NCBI RefSeq assembly: GCF_001724715.1
Contig: NZ_MEFG01000029.1
Span: 35,034 to 74,452 of the forward strand
Direction of reading: 5' to 3'
DNA: 39,419 nt
Source: Sphingomonas sp. SCN 67-18
GTDB taxonomy: Bacteria; Pseudomonadota; Alphaproteobacteria; Sphingomonadales; Sphingomonadaceae
A program made the position numbers and the translations under genes. Shown piece by piece: positions 28,949 through 37,170 of the stretch. Each line of letters starts with the position of its first letter. Within the stretch, counting starts at the first letter, position 1. A model generated the notes under the pieces. It searched no databases and was not told where the DNA came from. It saw only the letters and a list, made by a program, of their open reading frames with translations.

Positions 28949-29740
28949 CTAGGCGGTCAGCGCGGCCACCAGCGCCTTCACCTTCTTCTGCCGCCACTGC
29001 GGCAGCGGGGCCATCAGCCAGTAGCTGCGTTCGGACTCGATGACGTCGCCTATCCTCCCGACCGTGCCGGCGGCGATATCGCGCTCGGCCAGCAACTCGG
29101 GCACGCACGCGGTGCCAAGCCCCTGGATGGCGGCGTCGATGGCCAGCCCGGCATCGGCCACGCGCACCATCGCATCGCCATCCTCGCCGGGGCATCCGGG
29201 CCAGGCGATCGGCGTGGCGTTTTTCGACTGCGGCGGCGCGACGGTGACGAAACGCCCTTCGGCCAGCCGCACGCCCTCATTCTCGCCGGCGTCGGCGGCG
29301 AAGCGGATGGCAAGGTCAAGATTGGCCTCGGTGAAGTCGATAGGGTCGTCGGCCGCGATCAGCAGGAAGCGGATCTCCGGGTCGGTCTGGCCATAAGCGG
29401 CCAGCCGCGGCGCCAGCCAGCGGGCGGTGAAATCGCGCGGCGCGGCGATGGTCAGCGATTTGGAGGATTGGCCCGCCTGCATGGCGCGCACCGATTCCTC
29501 GAAATTGAGGAACCCGGCGCGAAGCGCATCGAGCCCGGCCTCCCCCTCCGGGGTCAACTCCAGCCCCTTGGCGGCGCGGCGGAACAGCACGGTGCCCAGC
29601 GTATCTTCTAGCGCGCGGATCTGCTGCCCCACGGCGGCCGGCGTCACCGCCAGCTCGTCCGCCGCGCGGGTGAAGGAAAGGTGCCGCGCCGCCGCGTCCA
29701 GCACGCGCAGGCCGTTCAGCGGCAGGTGCGTCCGCTTCAT
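28949..29740 (-). CDS. LysR-family transcriptional regulator (GcvA-like)
   Basis: DNA-binding regulator, 263 residues. The N-terminal winged helix has LPLNGLRVLDAAARHLSFTR and ADELAVTPAAVGQQIRALED, typical for the GcvA/AmpR branch of LysR proteins, and is followed by the effector-binding domain (about 90-260). It is about 30 residues shorter than usual, most of the loss being in the effector domain. The target and inducer are unknown. It overlaps apaG by ATGA (29737-29740) and is the third gene of metZ-apaG-lysR, an unusual position: LysR regulators are most often divergent from their targets. Confidence 0.92.
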   Translation of the reverse strand: MKRTHLPLNGLRVLDAAARHLSFTRAADELAVTPAAVGQQIRALEDTLGTVLFRRAAKGLELTPEGEAGLDALRAGFLNFEESVRAMQAGQSSKSLTIAAPRDFTARWLAPRLAAYGQTDPEIRFLLIAADDPIDFTEANLDLAIRFAADAGENEGVRLAEGRFVTVAPPQSKNATPIAWPGCPGEDGDAMVRVADAGLAIDAAIQGLGTACVPELLAERDIAAGTVGRIGDVIESERSYWLMAPLPQWRQKKVKALVAALTA

Positions 29741-30135
29741 TGCGTCACCGCCGGCGCGATCAGCGGGAAGCGCGGTATTTCCGCGTCGAAGCCCGATCCG
29801 TCCTCACCCACCATATAATAGCTCCCCTGCATCGCACCCGTCGGCGTCGCCAGCGGGCAGCCCGATACATAATCATAGGACGCCCCCGGCGCGATCACCG
29901 GCTGTTCGCCGACCACGCCTTCGCCCTCCACCTCATGCCGCGAACCGCGCCCGTCCGTGATGATCCAGCGCCGGCTGAGCAACTGCACGGCCATCTCGCC
30001 CTCATTCTCCACGCGGACATGATAGGCCCAGAACCAGCGCCCCTGCGCGGGCTGGGACTGTTCGGCCAGAAAGCTGACCGATACCCGCACGGTGACGCCC
30101 CGGGTGGTCGCCACATGCGGGAACAGCGCCTTCAC
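29737..30135 (-). CDS. apaG: ApaG domain protein
   Basis: Small immunoglobulin-like beta protein of 132 residues, linked to Co2+/Mg2+ resistance in Salmonella and often located near dinucleoside-polyphosphate hydrolase genes; its biochemical role is unclear. Signatures visible are VRVSVSFLAEQSQP near 15-28, WFWAYHVRVENEGE (34-47), and the C-terminal PTGAMQGSYYM. Length is close to the family (about 125-130). It starts within the metZ stop codon (30132-30135) and ends within the lysR start, so it is translationally tied to both. Confidence 0.94.
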   Translation of the reverse strand: MKALFPHVATTRGVTVRVSVSFLAEQSQPAQGRWFWAYHVRVENEGEMAVQLLSRRWIITDGRGSRHEVEGEGVVGEQPVIAPGASYDYVSGCPLATPTGAMQGSYYMVGEDGSGFDAEIPRFPLIAPAVTQ

Positions 30136-31340
30136 AGGCCAATTCCGGTCAGCGCGGCGTCAAGGTCGGCGATCACGTCCTCCGGGTCTTCCAGCCCGAC
30201 GTTCAGGCGCAACATGCCCTCGTCAATGCCCATGGCGGTCCGCGTCTCGGCGCTCAGCCCGGCATGGGTGGTGGAGGAAGGATGAGTCATCAGCGAACGG
30301 GAATCGCCGATATTGTTCGATATGTCGACCAGCGACAGCCCGTCCAGCAGCCCGTGGGCGCTGGCGCGGCCGCCGTCCAGGTGCAGCGCCATGATGGTCC
30401 CGCCGGCATCCATCTGGCGCATGGCGAGCATGTGCTGCGGGTGGCTGGCAAGCGCGGGATAGAGCACGCGCGGCACCCGCTTTTCCAGGAAAGTCGCCAC
30501 CTTCAGCGCATTCTCGCTCTGCCGCTGGACGCGCAGATCGAGCGTCTCCAGGCCCTTCAGCACCACCCAGGCGTTGAACGGGCTCAGCGTCGGCCCGGTG
30601 TTGCGGGTGAAGGGCAACAGCGTGTTGTTGATGAAATCTTCCGTTCCGCACACCGCCCCGGCCAGCACGCGGCCCTGCCCGTCCATCAGCTTGGTCGCGG
30701 AATAGGCGACCACGTCCGCGCCGAATTCCATCGGCCGCTGCAGCGCCGCCGTGGCGAAGGCGTTGTCGACCACGGTGGTGATCCCCGCCTTGCGCGCAAT
30801 GCCGCACACCGCCGCCAGGTCGACCACGTCCAGCGTGGGGTTGGCCGGCGTTTCAAAGAAGAACAGCTTGGTTTCCGGCCGGATGGCGTCCGCCCATGCC
30901 TGGCTGTCCGGGCCGTCGACAATGGTCGTCGCCACGCCGAAGCGGGGCAGCAGCGTATCGGTGAGCCACCGGCATGATCCGAACATGGTGCGCGCCGCGA
31001 CGACATGATCGCCGGCGGCAAGCTGGCACATCAGCGCGGCCGTCATCGCCGCCATGCCGCTGGCCATGCAGCGCGCCGCCTCCGCCCCCTCGATCAGCGC
31101 GATGCGCTGTTCCAGCATCTCGACGGTCGGGTTCTGCAACCGGCTATAGGTCATCCCCACCTGTTCGCCGGCAAAGCGCGCCGCCGCATCCGCCGCGCAA
31201 TCATAGCTGTAGCCGGATGTGAGGAACATCGCCTCCGACGTCTCACCCCATTCGGAGCGGGCGGTGCCGCCGCGCACGGCGCGCGTCGCGGGCCGCCAGT
31301 TGCGGGTAATGGAGCGGTCCTGGCCGGTTTTTCTCTTCAT
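30132..31340 (-). CDS. metZ: O-succinylhomoserine sulfhydrylase
   Basis: PLP enzyme that makes homocysteine directly from O-succinylhomoserine and sulfide, bypassing cystathionine, in methionine synthesis. The 402-residue product has YSRLQNPT (65-72), ARCMASGMAAM (89-99), the cofactor aspartate in VVDNAFATAALQ, and the Schiff-base lysine in YSATKLMDGQGRVLAG (Lys217). The DGQGRVLAG wording after the lysine is typical of MetZ as opposed to cystathionine synthase. It is first of metZ-apaG-lysR and divergent from the PMT gene, with 82 bp between starts. I looked for a SAM-II or other SAM riboswitch in that gap and did not see one. Confidence 0.94.
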   Translation of the reverse strand: MKRKTGQDRSITRNWRPATRAVRGGTARSEWGETSEAMFLTSGYSYDCAADAAARFAGEQVGMTYSRLQNPTVEMLEQRIALIEGAEAARCMASGMAAMTAALMCQLAAGDHVVAARTMFGSCRWLTDTLLPRFGVATTIVDGPDSQAWADAIRPETKLFFFETPANPTLDVVDLAAVCGIARKAGITTVVDNAFATAALQRPMEFGADVVAYSATKLMDGQGRVLAGAVCGTEDFINNTLLPFTRNTGPTLSPFNAWVVLKGLETLDLRVQRQSENALKVATFLEKRVPRVLYPALASHPQHMLAMRQMDAGGTIMALHLDGGRASAHGLLDGLSLVDISNNIGDSRSLMTHPSSTTHAGLSAETRTAMGIDEGMLRLNVGLEDPEDVIADLDAALTGIGL

Positions 31341-31422
31341 GGCGGCGTCTTTGCAGCGTCGGGGCGCCCCGGGTCAATGAAAGACCGTCGCAATCCCGTT
31401 TCAATGCCGTTACCAAACCGGC

Positions 31423-32676
31423 ATGACCGCACCGGAACGCATCGCCGCATGGTTCGCCCGCCTCAGCGCGGTGGAAATGGCGCTGATCCTCGCGGTGGTG
31501 GCGCAGACGCTGTTCATGCTGAACCTGGGCCAGCCGGCGAAGCTGATGTTCGACGAAACCCATTATGTGCCGGCGGCGCGCGATCTGTTCGCCATGGCGG
31601 GGCCGTCCAACGTCGAGCATCCGCCGTTCGGCAAATGGCTGATCGGCCTGTCAATGGCGCTGTTCGGCGACAATCCGGGCGGCTGGCGGGTGCTGAGCAC
31701 GGTCGCCGGCACCGCCACCGTGCTGGCAATTTACGCCATCGCGCTCGGCCTGTTCCGCGATGTCCGCACCGCCGCCACCGCCGGGTTGCTGACCCTGCTC
31801 AACCAGCTGGTCTTCATCCAGGCGCGGATCGCCATGCTGGACGTCTATATGGGCGCGTTCCTGATGGCCGGGCTGGCGCTGGTCATCCACGCTCATGCCG
31901 GCGAACGCCCGGCGCGGCGCGCGCTGATCGGCGCGGGCGTCTGCCTTGGCCTTGCGGTCGCATCCAAATGGGCGGCGATCCCCTATGTCGCCGCGGTCTG
32001 CGCCGGGTTCCTGTGGATCCGCTGGCGCAGCGGCGGGCGGGGCTGGCCCGGCATCTCCACCACAAGCGGGCTTGCCTGCCTCGGGCTGGTCAGCCTCGCC
32101 GCCTATTTCGCGACCTTCACGCCGACGCTCTTCTACGCGCGCGAACCGCTCAGCCTGTTCGGGCTGATCCCCCACCAGTTCAGGATGCTGGCCCTGCAAA
32201 GCCAGCCGCTCGCCCCGCACAACTATATGAGCGACTGGTGGGACTGGCCGCTGATCCTGCGGCCGATCTGGTATCTTTACGAGCCGGTGGACGGGGTGAT
32301 GCGCGGCGTGCTGCTGGTCGGCAATCCGGCGATCATGTGGGGCGGGCTGATCGCGGTCGCCGCCTGCCTGTGGGCCGGCGTGCGGCACGGGGCCGCCCCG
32401 CTGCTGCTGGTGGCGGGGCTTTACCTGTTCGCGCTGGGCGTGTGGATCGTCATCCCCAAGCAGATCGGCTTCTATTATTATTATTATCTGCCGGCGCTGT
32501 TCCTCTCCCTCGCGCTCGCCGGCAGCTTCCACCATTATGCGCTGCGCCGCCTGCCGGCCGCGTTTCTGGCGGTTTCGGCCGCGTTGTTCGTCTATTTCTT
32601 CCCCATCCTGTCCGCCGCCGCGCTACCCGACGATCAGGCTTTCCTGCACTGGATGTGGTTCTCCACCTGGCTCTGA
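31423..32676 (+). CDS. PMT-family mannosyltransferase, probably protein O-mannosyltransferase
   Basis: Multi-pass inner-membrane enzyme that transfers a sugar from a polyprenyl-phosphate donor; PMT proteins use mannose and modify Ser/Thr of secreted proteins. The 417-residue sequence has about eleven hydrophobic helices. The first periplasmic loop has the catalytic Asp-Glu in LMFDETHYVPAARDL (Asp44, Glu45) and NVEHPPFGKWLIGL, both PMT signatures, and the C-terminal part QIGFYYYYYLPALFLS with its Tyr tract fits the conserved C-terminal four-helix PMT domain. An ArnT-like lipid A sugar transferase is the main alternative, less likely from the EHPP segment. A putative lipid-linked sugar synthase is nearby at 33293-34387. 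Confidence 0.88.
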   Translation: MTAPERIAAWFARLSAVEMALILAVVAQTLFMLNLGQPAKLMFDETHYVPAARDLFAMAGPSNVEHPPFGKWLIGLSMALFGDNPGGWRVLSTVAGTATVLAIYAIALGLFRDVRTAATAGLLTLLNQLVFIQARIAMLDVYMGAFLMAGLALVIHAHAGERPARRALIGAGVCLGLAVASKWAAIPYVAAVCAGFLWIRWRSGGRGWPGISTTSGLACLGLVSLAAYFATFTPTLFYAREPLSLFGLIPHQFRMLALQSQPLAPHNYMSDWWDWPLILRPIWYLYEPVDGVMRGVLLVGNPAIMWGGLIAVAACLWAGVRHGAAPLLLVAGLYLFALGVWIVIPKQIGFYYYYYLPALFLSLALAGSFHHYALRRLPAAFLAVSAALFVYFFPILSAAALPDDQAFLHWMWFSTWL

Positions 32677-32745
32677 CGCAGACGGCGATTGCCGGGCCGC
32701 CATGAAGGCAGGCATAATGCGGAACCGGCAGGCATGGAGGGCATG

Positions 32746-33258
32746 ATGCGCAGCACGGCATTGCAGGCGATATTGGCGACGGCATTTCTGGTAGGCGGCT
32801 GCGGCCAGGGCGCGGACGCGCCGGCAAATGAAGCCGCGCCCGCAAACGCCTCCAACGCGGCCGCGACACCGGCCGCGGAGGTAGCACCGGCCGGCGGGCC
32901 GCTCTCCGCCTATATCGGCAAATATCCGGGCGAGAAGCTGGACGGCGTCAGCTTTCAGGACCATCCGCTGGTGGTGAGCGCCGTCGCGGCGGCGACCGAC
33001 GACCAGGGGCTGCGCGACCGGGTGCTGGGCGGCAATCCCGGCCCCAGCACGCCGGTGGCGTTGAAGGACGGCAAGCTGATATCGTGGAGCTGCCAGCAGC
33101 ATGATTGCGGCGACCAGAATTGGTCCGTGCTGATCGATCCGGCCGGCACCGCCGCCGAGCTATGCCGGCACGATGCCGAAAAGAGCGGCGAGGCGTCGCT
33201 CTGGTATCGCGCGGGCGCTGCGCCCGAAACCCGCGCCGGCGGCTGCCCGTCGGAATAA
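32746..33258 (+). CDS. Lipoprotein of unknown function
   Basis: Predicted outer- or inner-membrane lipoprotein, 170 residues. From the ATG at 32746 (GGAGG at 32736-32740) the signal peptide MRSTALQAILATAFLVGGC ends with a lipobox (LVGGC, Cys19). A low-complexity stalk of Ala, Pro, Asn and a few Ser/Thr follows (to about residue 50), then a compact C-terminal domain with PLSAYIGKYPGEKLDGVSF, SWSCQQHDCGDQNW, and further cysteines (ELCRH and GGCPS), possibly forming disulfides. The domain recalls small secreted lysozyme-inhibitor-like folds but I cannot name it. In-frame ATGs at 32689, 32734 and 32743 are alternatives. It lies 69 bp after the PMT gene on the same strand. Confidence 0.82.
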   Translation: MRSTALQAILATAFLVGGCGQGADAPANEAAPANASNAAATPAAEVAPAGGPLSAYIGKYPGEKLDGVSFQDHPLVVSAVAAATDDQGLRDRVLGGNPGPSTPVALKDGKLISWSCQQHDCGDQNWSVLIDPAGTAAELCRHDAEKSGEASLWYRAGAAPETRAGGCPSE

Positions 33259-33292
33259 GGGGGAGCGCGCGGCGCCGTTCGGGCGGCGCGCG

Positions 33293-34387
33293 CTAGTAAC
33301 GCCCCCAGGTGAAGCGGGACGACAGCGCGAAATTCCATACCGCGCCGACGATGACGCCGGCCAGCGCCGACAGCGTCCAATAGGTGTTCTCCACCTCGAA
33401 CAGGAAGGCGGCGACGCCGACATTGGCGAGCGCGCCGACGCTGCACACCAGGCAGAAGGACAGCCAGCCCCGCACCAGCGCCTTCGCCCCGGCCAGACGC
33501 CGGTCGCGATAGGTGAGCGCGTTGTTCAGGAAGAAGTTGAACGTCATCGCGCCGACCGTCGCAAGGCTTTGCGCGGCGATGAAGGTCAGCCGCTGATAGG
33601 CGATGGCGAGCAGGCTCATGTGGATGACGACGCCCAGCGCGCCGATCGTCCCGAACATGGCGAACCGCGTCGGGATCACCCGCCCCATGGTGCGGTCGTA
33701 AAGCGCGATCAGGAATTCGAAGGCGACGACATGGTCCAGCTTGCTCTCGCCCACGGCGCGCTGCTGGAACTCATAGGGCATTTCCACGAACCGCAGCGGG
33801 CGGCGCGCGGCGGTGAACAGGTCCAGCAATATCTTGAACCCGATGCCCGAAAGGCGCGGGGCAAGCCGGCGGAAGGTGCTGGTGCGCAGCATGAAGAAGC
33901 CGCTCATCGGGTCGGCCAGATCGGCCTTCAGCACCATCCGGCTGATCCGCGTCGCCAGCCTGGATTTGGCCAGCCGGTCCTTGTCCCAATCCCCGGTGCC
34001 GCCGCCCTCGACGAAGCGGGATGCGATGACGATGTCCAGGTCGCTTCCCGCCAGCCGCGCCAGCATGCGGGGCAGCAACGTCTCGTCATGCTGCAGGTCG
34101 GCGTCCATCACCGCCACGAAGGGCGCGGCCGTCGCCATCATCCCCTCGATGCAGGCCGACGACAGGCCCCGCCGCCCGACGCGCTCGATCACCCGGATGC
34201 GCGGATCGCGCCGCGCGATGGCGCGGACGATCTCGGCGGTGCCGTCCGGGCTGTTGTCGTCGACGAAAATCGCCTCCCAGACATGCCCCGCCAACGCGCC
34301 GTCGATCCGCGCGATCACCGCCTCGACATTCCCCGCTTCGCAAAAAGTGGGCAGCACCACGGCGAGTTCGAGCGGCGCTTGCGTCAC
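33293..34387 (-). CDS. GT2 glycosyltransferase with C-terminal GtrA domain (polyprenyl-phosphate sugar synthase)
   Basis: Probably transfers mannose or another hexose from a nucleotide sugar to polyprenyl phosphate on the cytoplasmic face of the inner membrane. Residues about 5-230 form a Dpm1-like GT2 domain, with [11 protein letters not shown] (10-20), [10 protein letters not shown] (41-50), the metal-binding motif [10 protein letters not shown] (93-102) and [10 protein letters not shown]. Residues about 240-364 form a GtrA-type four-helix domain, which may help flip the product. This domain order is known for bacterial dolichyl-phosphate-mannose synthase-like proteins. It overlaps leuB by ATGA and is convergent with the PMT/lipoprotein pair. 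It is a likely donor supplier for the PMT enzyme, as an inference. Confidence 0.9.
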   Translation of the reverse strand: MTQAPLELAVVLPTFCEAGNVEAVIARIDGALAGHVWEAIFVDDNSPDGTAEIVRAIARRDPRIRVIERVGRRGLSSACIEGMMATAAPFVAVMDADLQHDETLLPRMLARLAGSDLDIVIASRFVEGGGTGDWDKDRLAKSRLATRISRMVLKADLADPMSGFFMLRTSTFRRLAPRLSGIGFKILLDLFTAARRPLRFVEMPYEFQQRAVGESKLDHVVAFEFLIALYDRTMGRVIPTRFAMFGTIGALGVVIHMSLLAIAYQRLTFIAAQSLATVGAMTFNFFLNNALTYRDRRLAGAKALVRGWLSFCLVCSVGALANVGVAAFLFEVENTYWTLSALAGVIVGAVWNFALSSRFTWGRY

Positions 34388-35433
34388 CCGAGCGCCGCGA
34401 TCACGCGATCGCCTATCTCGCCGGTGGAATGGCCGCCGCCAAGGTCGGCCCCGCGCGCGCCGCCGGCCAGCGCGGCCGCAACCGCCGCCTCGATGCGATC
34501 GGCGGCGTCGGCGCGGTCCAGCGAATGGCGCAGCATCATCGCTGCCGACAGGATCGTCGCCAGCGGGTTGGCCTTGCCCTGCCCCGCAATGTCCGGGGCG
34601 CTGCCGTGGATCGGCTCATACAGCCCCTTGCCGGTGTCATTGAGCGAGGCGGACGGCAACATGCCGATCGAGCCGGTGCACATCGACGCCTGATCCGACA
34701 GGATATCGCCAAACAGATTGCCGGTGACGATCACGTCGAACTGGCCGGGGTTGCGCACCAGCTGCATCGCGGCATTGTCGACATACATGTGGCTCAACTC
34801 CACATCGGCATAATCGGCGGAAACCTCTATCACCACATCGCGCCAGAGCTGCGACGTTTCCAGCACGTTCGCCTTGTCCACCGAGCAGAGCCGCCCCCGG
34901 CGCCCCCGTGCCGTCTCGAACCCGACGCGCGCGATGCGGGCCACCTCGGCCTCGTCATAGCGCATCATGTCATAACCCTCGCGCAGCCCGTCCTCCGTCG
35001 CGCGCCGGCCGCGCGGCTGGCCGAAATAGACGTCGCCGGTAAGCTCGCGCACGATGACCATGTCGATCGCGCGCGCAATCTCCGGGCGGAGGGCGGACGC
35101 ATCGGCCAGTTCGGGGAAGAGCCGCGCGGGCCGCAAATTGGCGAACAGGCCCAGTTCCTTGCGCAGGCCGAGGATCGCCTGCTCCGGGCGCAGATGCCGC
35201 TCCAGCGCGTCGCACTCGGGGTCGCCCACCGCGCCGAACAGGATCGCGTCGGCACGCCGGGCCAGGTCCAGCGTGGCCGCGGGAAGCGGATGGCCGGTTG
35301 CCCGCCACGCCGCGCCGCCCACCGGCGCTTCCTCGAAGACGAGGCCGCCAATATCGAGCGCATCCAGAACCCGCACGGCCTGCGCGATGACTTCCGGCCC
35401 GATTCCGTCCCCCGGCAACAACGCAACCAGCAC
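34384..35433 (-). CDS. leuB: 3-Isopropylmalate dehydrogenase
   Basis: NAD-dependent oxidative decarboxylation of 3-isopropylmalate in leucine synthesis. The sequence has [11 protein letters not shown], the substrate and metal region [60 protein letters not shown] (in parts) and [16 protein letters not shown] chose a GTG start at 35431-35433 (349 residues) because GGGAGG directly upstream matches a ribosome site; the ATG at 35446-35448 overlaps that site and an even longer frame starts at 35523. It is unlinked to leuC/leuD here. The stop codon overlaps the GT2-GtrA start, so leuB and the sugar synthase share a transcript. Confidence 0.95.
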   Translation of the reverse strand: MLVALLPGDGIGPEVIAQAVRVLDALDIGGLVFEEAPVGGAAWRATGHPLPAATLDLARRADAILFGAVGDPECDALERHLRPEQAILGLRKELGLFANLRPARLFPELADASALRPEIARAIDMVIVRELTGDVYFGQPRGRRATEDGLREGYDMMRYDEAEVARIARVGFETARGRRGRLCSVDKANVLETSQLWRDVVIEVSADYADVELSHMYVDNAAMQLVRNPGQFDVIVTGNLFGDILSDQASMCTGSIGMLPSASLNDTGKGLYEPIHGSAPDIAGQGKANPLATILSAAMMLRHSLDRADAADRIEAAVAAALAGGARGADLGGGHSTGEIGDRVIAALG

Positions 35434-35537
35434 ATGCACCTCCCTCATCGATTCGTCAGACGCCATGCCGGGACATGCCGGTGCTGGCAACCACGACTCG
35501 CCTTGCCGGGCGGGCAAGCGCACGTTACGGCCCCGGC

Positions 35538-36383
35538 ATGGCCCGTCATATTCTCACCCTGTCCTGCCAGGATCGCCCCGGGATCGTCGCCGCCGTTTCG
35601 TCGCGACTGGCGGAAGGCGGCGCCAACATATTGGAGGCGAACCAGTTCGACGATCTGGAGACCGGGCGCTTCTTCATGCGCGTCCTGTTCGACGGCGCGG
35701 ACGATGCGGACCATGGCGCGAATCTGGCCCCGGTCGCGGCGCGTTTCGGCATGGACTGGGCGCTGCGCGGCGCCGACACGCCGATGAAAGTGCTGCTGCT
35801 CGTTTCCAAATTCGACCATTGCCTGACCGACCTGCTCTATCGCTGGCGTTCCGGCGAGCTGGCGATGGAGCCGGTCGCCATCGTGTCCAATCACCCCCGG
35901 TCCGCCATCGGCCCGGTCGATCTGGGCGACATCCCCTTCCATCACCTGCCGGTCACGCCGACGACGAAGATGGATCAGGAGGCCCGGCTGCTGGCGCTGA
36001 TCGAGGCAGAGGGCGTGGAGCTGGTGGTGCTGGCGCGCTACATGCAGGTGTTGTCGGACGGGCTGGCGGCCAAGCTGGCGGGGCGCTGCATCAACATCCA
36101 CCACAGCTTCCTGCCCGGCTTCAAGGGCGCGAAACCCTATCACCAGGCCCATGCGCGCGGCGTGAAGCTGATCGGCGCGACCGCCCATTATGTGACCGGC
36201 GACCTGGATGAAGGGCCGATCATCGAACAGGATGTCGAGCGCATCAGCCATAGCGACACGCCGGACATGCTGGTCGCCAAGGGCCGCGATATCGAGCGGC
36301 GGGTGCTGGCCCGCGCCGTCGCCTGGCATGTCGAGCAGCGGGTGTTGCCCAACGGCAAGAAAACGGTGGTGTTCCGCCGCTGA
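35538..36383 (+). CDS. purU: Formyltetrahydrofolate deformylase
   Basis: Hydrolyses 10-formyltetrahydrofolate to tetrahydrofolate and formate, supplying formate for purine synthesis and balancing one-carbon pools. The 281-residue protein has an N-terminal ACT domain (about 1-80, [19 protein letters not shown]), then the formyltransferase domain with the catalytic region [20 protein letters not shown] and the aspartate in [14 protein letters not shown] chose the ATG at 35538 (MARHILTL); the upstream ATG at 35475 adds residues of no family resemblance. It is divergent from leuB across 104 bp and ends 6 bp from the convergent recO. Confidence 0.96.
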   Translation: MARHILTLSCQDRPGIVAAVSSRLAEGGANILEANQFDDLETGRFFMRVLFDGADDADHGANLAPVAARFGMDWALRGADTPMKVLLLVSKFDHCLTDLLYRWRSGELAMEPVAIVSNHPRSAIGPVDLGDIPFHHLPVTPTTKMDQEARLLALIEAEGVELVVLARYMQVLSDGLAAKLAGRCINIHHSFLPGFKGAKPYHQAHARGVKLIGATAHYVTGDLDEGPIIEQDVERISHSDTPDMLVAKGRDIERRVLARAVAWHVEQRVLPNGKKTVVFRR

Positions 36384-36389
36384 ACCGGG

Positions 36390-37118
36390 TCAGGCCGCGC
36401 CCTGCATCCGCACGATCAGCCGCTCCCGCGCGGCCAGTATCTCGCTCCGCCGGTCGTTGAGCAGATCACGCGACAGGAAATGGCCGGTCAGCCGCAGCGC
36501 GTCGAGAATATCCGGCCAGTCCCCCGCCCCGCCGGCCAGCAGGAAAGGCGGCAGCCGCAGCAGCCGGGGCGCATGATCGCCGGCCGCCGCCCGGCTGACC
36601 GCGCGGCCGCTGCGCGGGCTGACGAAGGCGAGGTCGTCGACCCCGCCGGTCAGCGCACATGCCGCCAGGTCCAGCCCGAAGCCCAGTTCCGCGAGCAGCA
36701 GCAGCTCATAACGCGCCAGCGCCACCGCCCAGCCCCGCGCCGCCGGGGCGGCCTCCACCGCGCCGAGCACCCCGTCCAGCGCATCATGGAGGCGCGGAAA
36801 AGGCTGGCCTTCCGGCAAAACGGCGGCGGCCAGCGCGGTGGCCCAGTCGATCGCCGCCGCCGGCAGCGGTTCAGTGAGCAGGGGCGCGCGGCTATGGACC
36901 AGTTCCGCCGTCATCCCGGCCAGCTGGTCCTCGGTGCGCGCCCGCCATTCGGCCTGCACGACATTGCCGGGCATCAGCACCGGGCGCAGCCTGCGTGATC
37001 GGCCGCCCCGCACATAACCCGCCAGCAGCCCGTGATCGCGCGTCACGGCGCGCACCACCGCGCCATGTTCGCCATGCGCCCTCACCGCGCAGATGATCGC
37101 CGCCGCCTCGATCCGCAT
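36390..37118 (-). CDS. recO: DNA repair protein RecO
   Basis: Recombination mediator that helps load RecA onto gaps (RecFOR pathway) in the cytoplasm. The 242-residue protein starts [20 protein letters not shown], the OB-fold N-terminus; typical RecO signatures are [21 protein letters not shown] (shown in part) and the C-terminal helical region with [10 protein letters not shown], where many RecO proteins have a zinc-finger cysteine cluster; here only one cysteine is seen there, so zinc is probably absent. Length fits the family. It lies upstream of nothing else on its strand until uvrC, which precedes it by 52 bp, so both may share a transcript with other DNA-repair functions. Confidence 0.93.
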   Translation of the reverse strand: MRIEAAAIICAVRAHGEHGAVVRAVTRDHGLLAGYVRGGRSRRLRPVLMPGNVVQAEWRARTEDQLAGMTAELVHSRAPLLTEPLPAAAIDWATALAAAVLPEGQPFPRLHDALDGVLGAVEAAPAARGWAVALARYELLLLAELGFGLDLAACALTGGVDDLAFVSPRSGRAVSRAAAGDHAPRLLRLPPFLLAGGAGDWPDILDALRLTGHFLSRDLLNDRRSEILAARERLIVRMQGAA

Positions 37119-37170
37119 GACGATGCTCTAGCGTGGTTGGGGGGCGCCGCGCCAGCCGCCGGGCGGGCGC

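Noticed and set aside
31341-31422. Possible SAM riboswitch upstream of metZ.
   Set aside because: Only 82 nt between divergent genes, without the conserved SAM-II core; a GGGGCGCCCC palindrome is the only structure.
32469-32487. Run of TAT codons in the PMT gene as a possible slippage site.
   Set aside because: It encodes a Tyr tract that suits the conserved C-terminal helix region of PMT proteins, and the frame continues normally afterwards.
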